From the NCBI GenBank assembly GCA_964636945.1, contig CAZWVH010000049.1, positions 1-22,618 of the forward strand: DNA of 22,618 nt, written 5' to 3'. The position numbers and the translations under genes are program-made. Shown in pieces: positions 14,058 through 20,345 of the stretch (position 1 is its first letter; every line of letters starts with the position of its first letter). The stretch is from CAZADA01 sp964636945 (GTDB lineage Bacteria > Pseudomonadota > Alphaproteobacteria > Caulobacterales > Maricaulaceae). The notes below the pieces were generated by a model. That model was given only the letters and a program-made list of their open reading frames with translations, was not told where the DNA came from and did no database searches.

Positions 14058-14855
14058 ATGCTGTTCGCCATTCCCCCCGCCATTGGATTTGGGTTGCTTG
14101 CCGCGTTGGTGACGACCTTGGGTCTTGGCGCTGCGCTATTGGCTAACCGGTGGGTCCGAGCCCAAACGGGAACGTTTGCGGCGTTCGCCGCCGGCTCGCT
14201 CATTTGCATCGTTTTGCTTCACCTCTTGCCTGAGGCGCTGGCCGCTTCACCGCGCGCACCGGTCTTCGTGTTACTGGGATTTGCCGGCGCCTACCTGCTG
14301 AATCGCGGCGTGTTGTCCTTCGCCCGCGGTCAGCGCATGCAGCAGCTCGCCGGTGGGATCACACCCATGGTGGCGATTGGCGTGCATTCGTTTCTCGATG
14401 GCGCGGCCTATTCGGTCACTTTTGGCGTTGATTGGACCACGGGCATGCTCACGGCGCTGGGTCTGATTGTGCACGAAGCGCCCGAAGGCATCATCGTGTT
14501 CACGCTCTTGTGCGCGGCCGGTTTCAGCGCGCGCCATGCGCTGGTGCTGTCATTTTTGTCCGCAGCGGTCACGACCCCTCTTGGTGCGGCTATTGCTCAT
14601 CCCTTTGTGGAAAGACTGTCGCCAGCGGCGTTGGGCGAGGCGTTTTCGCTCACCGCCGGTCTTTTGCTATATGTGGGCGCCGGGCACTTGTTGCCCCATG
14701 TGGAGCGCGAACCGGCCCGACGCGCTTTGCCTGCTTTGGCGTTGGGGGCCTTTCTTGCGATCACCGCTGTTCGTTTTCATGTGCATGACGACCCCACCGA
14801 GGCGTTCGTGGAACAGCATGGCCATCATCATTTTGCTCCAACGGCTGAACAATAG
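14058..14855 (+). CDS. ZIP-family metal (zinc) transporter
   Basis: This 265-residue inner-membrane protein has about eight membrane segments. ZIP metal-site motifs are present: HSFLDGAAY with His110 and Asp114 in one helix, and HEAPEG with His139, Glu140 and Glu143 in the next, the paired helices that hold the transported metal. The C-terminus is His-rich (HVHDD and QHGHHHF), consistent with metal handling. ZIP proteins bring Zn2+, and sometimes Fe2+ or Mn2+, into the cytoplasm. I chose ATG 14058 with AGGGA nine bases upstream; an in-frame GTG at 14037 would leave almost no leader after the -10 box at 14016-14021. The Zur-like palindrome in the promoter supports zinc as substrate. The gene stands alone after a strong terminator, and a TraB/GumN gene follows 140 bases later. 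Confidence 0.9.
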   Translation: MLFAIPPAIGFGLLAALVTTLGLGAALLANRWVRAQTGTFAAFAAGSLICIVLLHLLPEALAASPRAPVFVLLGFAGAYLLNRGVLSFARGQRMQQLAGGITPMVAIGVHSFLDGAAYSVTFGVDWTTGMLTALGLIVHEAPEGIIVFTLLCAAGFSARHALVLSFLSAAVTTPLGAAIAHPFVERLSPAALGEAFSLTAGLLLYVGAGHLLPHVEREPARRALPALALGAFLAITAVRFHVHDDPTEAFVEQHGHHHFAPTAEQ

Positions 14856-14995
14856 GATTTCGCGATGACCGGATCGTCGAATCCGGCAATCGGGTCGCGA
14901 CGGCTTGCCAGCCTCAGCAGTATCGGTTGAAGCTGTTTTGCTGGTCGTTGAGCCTATGCGACGTGTCTCGACGTCAGAACGACAAGGGAGTTCAC

Positions 14996-15943
14996 ATGAC
15001 CCGTTTTGCGCGCGCCTTCCAGACGTTTGTCCTTGCGTTCATCGCAGCGCAGCATGGCGTTTTGTTTTCCATGGCGGCCATTGCGCAGCAGGAGGTCGTG
15101 CCGGTTGAGCGCGGCGAGGACGCCGACGGTGATGGTGCGCCTGACGGTGTTGCTCTGTGGCGAATTGAGGACGAGGATACGATCCTCTACCTATTTGGCA
15201 CCGTGCATGTTTTGCCGCCGGAGCTTGAATGGCGGCGCGCCACGGTGAACCAAGCATTCGACAGCTCAACCATAGTCTACTTTGAGTCTGACACCACCAG
15301 TCCCCAGGCCGTCATCGACGCCACCAACACCATGGTGGAGCTTGGTCGCAATCCGCCCGGCGTCAAATTGTCGGGGCTGCTGTCATCCGAAGGGGCAGAG
15401 CGGTTGGAGCGAATCGCGCCGGCCTATGGCCTGCCAGTCTTCATCATCAACAATATGCGCCCATGGCTTGCCGCAGTGACGCTTGGCTTTGTGGCGGGCA
15501 GCGGTGATCCGGAGGCGGGCGTTGAGTCAGTGCTTGAACCGGAGGCCAAAACCAAAGGCAAACCTGTCCGCTATCTGGAGGATGGCCCCAAAGTGCTTAC
15601 GGCCATTGCCGGCATCGATGAGGCCATCTGGATCACTGCGCTCGAAGATTCTCTCAAAGAGTTCGATGAAAATCCCAATTGGCAGGACGAATTGTTCGCC
15701 TCGTGGGTTCAGGGCGATGTCACTGCGCTAGAAGAAGAATTGCTCGAGAGCTTTGCTGAGTACGAAGACATCTACAAAATGTTGCTGATTGACCGCAATC
15801 AGGCCTGGGTCGAACAATTAGAACGGCTTTTGGCGGGGGGCGATGACGTCTACTTTGTCGCGGTGGGCGCCGCACATTTGGCTGGAGAGCATTCCGTGCA
15901 GGCGATGCTGGCTGAAGTCGGCTATGAGGCGGAACGTTGGTAG
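14996..15943 (+). CDS. TraB/GumN-family exported protein
   Basis: This 315-residue protein has an N-terminal signal peptide (about 1-30, ending AIAQ). The TraB/GumN domain carries its two hallmark elements: YLFGTVHVLP near residues 65-74 and VAVGAAHLAGEHSV near the C-terminus (GAAHLAGE about 291-298), both with the conserved histidines of a presumed metal site. Relatives include TIKI/TraB metalloprotease-like proteins and poorly understood bacterial exported proteins; the activity of this one is unknown. Between the signal peptide and the domain lies DADGDGAPDG (about 42-51), which resembles a calcium-binding DxDxDG loop. The start at 14996 has AAGGGAG five bases upstream; an ORF extension to 14927 is not supported. 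The stop lies 12 bases from the stop of the convergent ABC gene, leaving no room for a terminator. Confidence 0.87.
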   Translation: MTRFARAFQTFVLAFIAAQHGVLFSMAAIAQQEVVPVERGEDADGDGAPDGVALWRIEDEDTILYLFGTVHVLPPELEWRRATVNQAFDSSTIVYFESDTTSPQAVIDATNTMVELGRNPPGVKLSGLLSSEGAERLERIAPAYGLPVFIINNMRPWLAAVTLGFVAGSGDPEAGVESVLEPEAKTKGKPVRYLEDGPKVLTAIAGIDEAIWITALEDSLKEFDENPNWQDELFASWVQGDVTALEEELLESFAEYEDIYKMLLIDRNQAWVEQLERLLAGGDDVYFVAVGAAHLAGEHSVQAMLAEVGYEAERW

Positions 15944-15955
15944 GTGTCCCAGTAG

Positions 15956-16918
15956 CTATTCCGCGGCTTTGGCCGGCGCATCACGGGTGAGCGAAAGAAA
16001 CACGTCTTCCAGATTGGCTTCCTCGGTGCGCAAATCGCCGATACGGGCCCCCGATGCGCGATAGCGTTCAATCAGGTCGGCCACTGAATCTTCGCCTTTG
16101 CGATATGTGATGGCCAGAGATCCGTCCTGGCGAATGACCGCGTCAGCGCCGTCGAGCGTTTCGGGAGGCGCATTGAGGGGCGACAATGGTTGGATCACAA
16201 GGGTTTTTCGATTCAAGCGTCCCATCAGCGACGTCTTGCTTTCGCACGCCACGACTTCTCCGTGGTTCACAATCGCGATCTGATCACAAAGCTCCTGAGC
16301 TTCCTCCAAATAGTGCGTGGTCAGCACAATGGTGACGCCACGATTGTTGAGCTCGACCACATACTCCCACAATTGGCGTCGCAGCTCGATATCGACGCCC
16401 GCCGTGGGCTCGTCCAGCACCAAGACGGGCGGGCTGTGCACGAGTGCTTTGGCCACCAACAACCGGCGCCGCATGCCGCCTGAAAGCGAGCGGGCGTAAG
16501 CGTCGCGTTTGTCAGCCAATCCCATGGCCGCCAGGATTTCGTCCGTGCGCCGCTCCTTTTTGGGCACCCCGTAAAATCCGGCCATGAATTCCAGGCTTTC
16601 GGCAGGCGTAAAGAAGGGGTCGAGATTGATCTCCTGGGGCACGACGCCAATGGCCGCGCGCGCCTGTCGGGCGTGTGTTTCGATATTGAAGCCCCAGATC
16701 GCCGCCTCGCCGCCGGTGCGTTTCACCAAACCGGCCAAGATGTTGATCAGTGTGGACTTGCCCGCGCCATTAGGCCCGAGCAAGCCAAAAATCGAGCCGC
16801 GCGGCACGTCCAGATCGATACTCTTGAGCGCGTGCTTGGGGGCTGTGCGCTTCGATCCAGCATAAATTTTGTCGAGGCCGCGCGTGGAGATCGCCGCGGA
16901 ATGATCAAGCGATGTCAT
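15956..16918 (-). CDS. ABC-2-type transporter ATP-binding protein
   Basis: This 320-residue cytoplasmic ATPase belongs to the YadG/CcmA-like group. It shows Walker A GPNGAGKST (48-56), Q-loop VPQE (93-96), signature LSGGM (145-149), Walker B VLVLDEP with catalytic Glu170, and the switch histidine in TTHYLEEA (His202). A C-terminal segment of about 100 residues follows, as in drug or polysaccharide exporters of the ABC-2 type. It would power export together with a separate membrane protein, but no ABC-2 permease gene is next to it: the neighbours are the convergent TraB/GumN gene and the divergent symporter. I place the start at 16918 with a weak GCGGG upstream; longer ORF forms would run through the divergent intergenic region. 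A perfect palindrome at 16921-16934 abuts the start. Confidence 0.92.
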   Translation of the reverse strand: MTSLDHSAAISTRGLDKIYAGSKRTAPKHALKSIDLDVPRGSIFGLLGPNGAGKSTLINILAGLVKRTGGEAAIWGFNIETHARQARAAIGVVPQEINLDPFFTPAESLEFMAGFYGVPKKERRTDEILAAMGLADKRDAYARSLSGGMRRRLLVAKALVHSPPVLVLDEPTAGVDIELRRQLWEYVVELNNRGVTIVLTTHYLEEAQELCDQIAIVNHGEVVACESKTSLMGRLNRKTLVIQPLSPLNAPPETLDGADAVIRQDGSLAITYRKGEDSVADLIERYRASGARIGDLRTEEANLEDVFLSLTRDAPAKAAE

Positions 16919-16920
16919 AC

Positions 16921-16934
16921 CCGCTACATAGCGG
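16921..16934. promoter_or_regulatory. Perfect palindrome at the start of the ABC ATPase gene
   Basis: CCGCTA and TAGCGG form a perfect 6-2-6 inverted repeat two bases upstream of the ATPase start codon. In minus-strand mRNA it would fold into a hairpin covering the weak ribosome binding site. It also contains ATGTAG, a start codon followed at once by a stop. It may be an operator or a translation brake. Confidence 0.35.
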
Positions 16935-17002
16935 CATTCGCTGGCAAACGGTAGCGCTCCGGCGCCCATTTGGGCATAGTCGGCTGCAGAGGGAGGACGT
17001 TC

Positions 17003-18520
17003 GTGCAAACAAAGCCATCTGAAGAGCGCGCGCGCGGCGCGACCATAACGCCGCGTGGCATAGGGCTGGTGCTTGGCCCAGCGCTGGCTCTGGGGCTGCA
17101 GCTGATTGCTCCGCCTGAATCGCTGGGCCGTGAAGGCTGGATTGTCGCCTCCACCGCCATTTTGATGGCTGTTTGGTGGGCGACCGAAGCCGTGCCCATT
17201 GCCGTCACGGCGCTCGCGCCGCTCGTTGTTTTCCCCTTCACAGGCGTCAGCGACACCACAACGGTGGGCGCCTCTTACGGCAATCACATCGTAACGCTTT
17301 TGCTGGGCGGTTTTTTTATTGCATTGGCGCTAGAGCGTTGGAATCTCCACACTCGCATTGCGCTCAACATCGTCGTTCGCGCGGGCGGCCGGCCCCGGCA
17401 GCTGATCTTTGGCTTTATGATCGCCGCCGCGCTCTTGTCCATGTGGATCTCCAACACCGCCACGACGCTTATGCTTATGCCCATCGCGCTTTCGGTGGCG
17501 CGCGCAGAAGTGGGCGAGGAGGGACTGAGCGGTCCGTTCACGCTGGCCCTGATCTTGGGGGTGGCGTATGCTGCGAGTATTGGCGGTGTCGCCACACCGG
17601 TCGGTACGCCCACCAATCTCATCGCCCTTCAGTTTCTCAGCGATATGGCCGATGTGGATGTGAGTTTTCCCCAATGGATGGCGCTTGGCCTGCCGGCCGT
17701 GATTATCATGGTCCCAATTGTCTGGTTGGTGCTGACGCGCATAGTTTTTCCAGTGCGTCGCGAGATGGCCCATGCCGGCGCATCTGAAGTGCGAGAAGCG
17801 CTTATAAGGTTGGGCAAAATCACCGTGCCCGAAACGAGGGTCGCCCTAATTTTTGGCGTCGTGGCGTTGGCGTGGATAGTGCGAAAGCCTGTATTCGATG
17901 CGATTGTCGCGGCGCAAGCCATTGATAGTGCGGCCTATGCGTTCTGGGATCGGATGAACAGTGCGCGCGCCGACGCCGCCATCGCCATTGCCGGGGCCAT
18001 GGCGACCTTCATTATTCCGGCGGGCGGACCGCAGGGGGCTGGTGAACGGATCATGGCGTGGTCCTCGGCGAAAAACCTGCCATGGGATGTGGTGTTGTTG
18101 TTTGGCGGGGGGCTCGCACTCGCCGCCGCCATGGGCCGCACGGGTCTCACCGATTGGTTGGGCTATCAGCTCCAAGACGTGGCGGGATTGCCGCCCATAT
18201 TCTTGGTCATGGCTTTTGTGGCGGCGATCATTTTTCTCACAGAGCTGACGTCAAATGTCGCCACGGTGACGGCGTTCACCCCGGTCTTGGTCACGATTGC
18301 GCTTGAGGGCGGCGCCAATCCGCTCGCCATCGTGGCGCCAGCGGCAATCGCGGGTAGCTTTGCGTTCATGCTCCCCGTTGCAACCGCGCCCAATGCCATT
18401 GTTTATGCCACCGGGCATGTCCGCATGGCGCAGATGATGCGCGCTGGACTTATGCTCAATCTTTTGGCCATTCCCTTGCTTACGGCATTAGGTCACGTCC
18501 TCGCCCCACACATCGCCTAG
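17003..18520 (+). CDS. DASS/SLC13-family sodium-coupled anion symporter
   Basis: This 505-residue inner-membrane protein has around 11-12 membrane segments. The two SNT-type motifs of the DASS family that form the sodium and substrate site are visible: WISNTATTLMLMP (Ser150-Asn151-Thr152) and the second-half ELTSNVATVTAFTP. IGGVATPVGTPTNLIA and LPVATAPNAIVYATGHV are also typical. Such carriers import dicarboxylates such as succinate, or sulfate, with Na+; dicarboxylates are the more likely guess. The start is GTG at 17003, chosen because GGGAGG (16991-16996) lies six bases upstream; a TTG at 16970 is in frame but lacks this. It diverges from the ABC ATPase gene across 84 bases. No terminator is visible after the stop. 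Confidence 0.92.
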   Translation: MQTKPSEERARGATITPRGIGLVLGPALALGLQLIAPPESLGREGWIVASTAILMAVWWATEAVPIAVTALAPLVVFPFTGVSDTTTVGASYGNHIVTLLLGGFFIALALERWNLHTRIALNIVVRAGGRPRQLIFGFMIAAALLSMWISNTATTLMLMPIALSVARAEVGEEGLSGPFTLALILGVAYAASIGGVATPVGTPTNLIALQFLSDMADVDVSFPQWMALGLPAVIIMVPIVWLVLTRIVFPVRREMAHAGASEVREALIRLGKITVPETRVALIFGVVALAWIVRKPVFDAIVAAQAIDSAAYAFWDRMNSARADAAIAIAGAMATFIIPAGGPQGAGERIMAWSSAKNLPWDVVLLFGGGLALAAAMGRTGLTDWLGYQLQDVAGLPPIFLVMAFVAAIIFLTELTSNVATVTAFTPVLVTIALEGGANPLAIVAPAAIAGSFAFMLPVATAPNAIVYATGHVRMAQMMRAGLMLNLLAIPLLTALGHVLAPHIA

Positions 18521-18543
18521 GGCAAATGAGGCGAGCATAAGAA

Positions 18544-18571
18544 TTGACGCAGCGGGCGGAACTGATTAGCT
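18544..18571 (+). promoter_or_regulatory. Possible promoter for the zinc-finger/RimK unit
   Basis: TTGACG at 18544-18549 matches the -35 consensus of alphaproteobacteria. A poor -10 (TTAGCT, 18566-18571) follows at 16 bases. The site lies just after the symporter stop and 33 bases before the zinc-finger gene. The -10 is weak, so read-through from the symporter remains possible. Confidence 0.3.
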
Positions 18572-18604
18572 GCGCCATAAGTAGGACGGCTAGATGGAGA
18601 TCGC

Positions 18605-18826
18605 ATGGCCGACGACGCCAAGGTTTATGATCCGCGCACGGATTATGCGCAGCCACCAGAAGTTGTGGTTGTGGACGCGCGGCGCATTTATTGCGACGGA
18701 CCAGGTGGAGCATTGGGCCACCCCCGTGTCTACTATAATTTGGGCGAAGAAGGGTTTGTTGATTGCGGCTTTTGCGATCGCAGATTCGTGCTGCGCAATT
18801 CGGCGCACGACCCAGGCCGCGGCTAG
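18605..18826 (+). CDS. CHCC zinc-finger protein (NDUFS6-like)
   Basis: This 73-residue protein is essentially one zf-CHCC domain: RIYCDG (Cys30), GHPRVYY (His39) and GFVDCGFCDRRF (Cys54, Cys57), four ligands for one zinc ion. The same fold occurs in NDUFS6, the mitochondrial complex I accessory subunit, and its alphaproteobacterial relatives are thought to be complex I associated or to act in assembly. No other complex I gene is in the window, so that role is by homology only. The start has GGAG five bases upstream. The stop is followed three bases later by the start of the RimB-RimK fusion gene, so the two genes are likely translated together. Confidence 0.92.
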   Translation: MADDAKVYDPRTDYAQPPEVVVVDARRIYCDGPGGALGHPRVYYNLGEEGFVDCGFCDRRFVLRNSAHDPGRG

Positions 18827-18829
18827 CGT

Positions 18830-20275
18830 ATGATGGACCAGAAACGGCTCGGCGAAGATCGGATCACGCTTGGCTGGCAAGAATGGGTGTCCTTGCCCAG
18901 TCTGGGTTTGCCCGCCATCAAGGCGAAGATTGACACCGGCGCGAAAACCTCTGCGCTCCACGCCGTGGCCATCGAGCCGTTTGGGCGCATTGAGTCGCCT
19001 CAAGTTCGTTTCATCATTCAACCCAATCCCGCCGATCCCACAGTTGAAATTGTCTGCGCCGCCAAGGTGATTGATCGACGGCACATCACAAGCTCAAACA
19101 GCGAAAGCGAACTGCGCTACGTCATTGAGGCGCCGATCGTGGTGGGCGGACGGGAATGGCGCATCGAAATCACGCTCACCAATCGCGAAACCATGACCTA
19201 CCGCATGTTGTTGGGCCGCAAGGCGGTGGTGTCTGAAACGTTGGTGGATCCGGGCGCGTCTTTTGTTCAGCCCGTGCTCGACTACGAGGTATACAAGAAC
19301 GCTCCGCGTCGGCGTCCGGTGAAGCGGCCGTTGCGCATCGCCCTTTTGACCAAAGAGCCCAAAAACTATTCGTCCAAGCGGCTGATTGAGGCCGCCGAAT
19401 CACGCGGGCATGTCATCGAGCCATTGGACACCAGCCGATGCTACATGGCGATTAACGCCCGTCTGCCCGAAGTCCATTATGACGGTCTCGCGCTGGAGCG
19501 GTTCGACGCGGTGATCCCCCGCATTGGAGCCTCGATCACCGCGTATGGGATGGCGGTTGTCCGTCAGTTCGACATGATGGGCGTCTATTGTCTCAATCGT
19601 GCAGGCGCGATCGGCGCTGCGCGCGATAAACTCTACGCCCACCAAGTGCTTGCACGCCACGGGGTGGACATGCCCCAAACAGCGTTCGCCTCGTCCCCGA
19701 AGGATACCAAGGACCTGGTCTCGCTCGCCGGGGAGCCTCCGCTGGTGGTCAAGTTGTTGCAGTCAAGCCAGGGCCGGGGGGTTGTGCTCGCTGACAAGCG
19801 CAATGCGGCTGAATCTCTGATTGACGCCTTCCGCAATCTGGACGCCGATTTTCTGGTCCAAGCCTTTGTCAAAGAAGCCGCAGGTGAAGATGTGCGCTGC
19901 TTTGTAATCGGCGGCAAAGTGTTTGCGGCCATGCAACGAACAGCGGCGGAAGGCGATTTTCGCTCCAATTTGCACCAGGGCGGGTCTGCGCGTGCGGTCA
20001 AGCTGACCAAGGACGAGCGCAAAATGGCCGTCCGCGCAGCGAAAGCCATCGGCCTGTCGGTGGCCGGGGTGGATATCCTCCGTACCGAACGCGGTCCCGT
20101 GGTGCTGGAGGTGAACGCATCGCCCGGCTTAAAGGGCGTGGAAGAGGTGTCTAAACGCGACGTGGCCGGCGCCATCATCGAGTATGTCGAGGGACATGTG
20201 CGCTCGGTCAATCGATTGTCGGCGCCCGACATCAGCGCTAAAGCGGACGGCCATTCGGTGGAGAAGGCGCAATAA
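18830..20275 (+). CDS. rimK: Fusion of RimB-type aspartic protease and RimK-type glutamate ligase
   Basis: This 481-residue cytoplasmic protein joins two domains. Residues about 11-155 form a RimB-like domain (formerly called ATP-dependent zinc protease), with IDTGAKTSALHA holding the aspartic-protease-type DTGA at 35-38 and MLLGRKAVV near 126-134. Residues about 167-460 form a RimK-type ATP-grasp ligase: LVVKLLQSSQGRGVVL (305-320), FRSNLHQGG (377-385), GVDIL with Asp415, and VLEVNASPG with metal ligands Glu427 and Asn429. RimK adds glutamates to the C-terminus of ribosomal protein S6; RimB-type proteases remove such tails. One chain may therefore make and trim the modification. The start at ATG 18830 (or 18833) lies three bases after the zinc-finger stop without a clear ribosome binding site, so translation is probably coupled. 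The last 20 or so residues look disordered. Confidence 0.9.
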   Translation: MMDQKRLGEDRITLGWQEWVSLPSLGLPAIKAKIDTGAKTSALHAVAIEPFGRIESPQVRFIIQPNPADPTVEIVCAAKVIDRRHITSSNSESELRYVIEAPIVVGGREWRIEITLTNRETMTYRMLLGRKAVVSETLVDPGASFVQPVLDYEVYKNAPRRRPVKRPLRIALLTKEPKNYSSKRLIEAAESRGHVIEPLDTSRCYMAINARLPEVHYDGLALERFDAVIPRIGASITAYGMAVVRQFDMMGVYCLNRAGAIGAARDKLYAHQVLARHGVDMPQTAFASSPKDTKDLVSLAGEPPLVVKLLQSSQGRGVVLADKRNAAESLIDAFRNLDADFLVQAFVKEAAGEDVRCFVIGGKVFAAMQRTAAEGDFRSNLHQGGSARAVKLTKDERKMAVRAAKAIGLSVAGVDILRTERGPVVLEVNASPGLKGVEEVSKRDVAGAIIEYVEGHVRSVNRLSAPDISAKADGHSVEKAQ

Positions 20276-20345
20276 TCCCTTGCCGGCGGTATGAGGCGCG
20301 TTCACTTTGAAGGCTGACCTAAAGGGATGAGGGAGCACGCAGCTC

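Noticed and set aside
14869..14886. CCGGAT/ATCCGG hairpin after the ZIP gene as a terminator
   Set aside because: The 6-base stem is perfect, but no T-run follows, so termination cannot be supported.
16919..17287. N-terminal extension of the ABC ATPase up to 17287
   Set aside because: The extended part is low-complexity, overlaps the divergent symporter gene antisense and precedes the normal ATPase N-terminus.
18594..18833. Alternative frame over the CHCC zinc-finger gene
   Set aside because: The overlapping frame at 18605-18826 has all four zinc ligands and a good ribosome binding site; the alternative has no recognisable feature.
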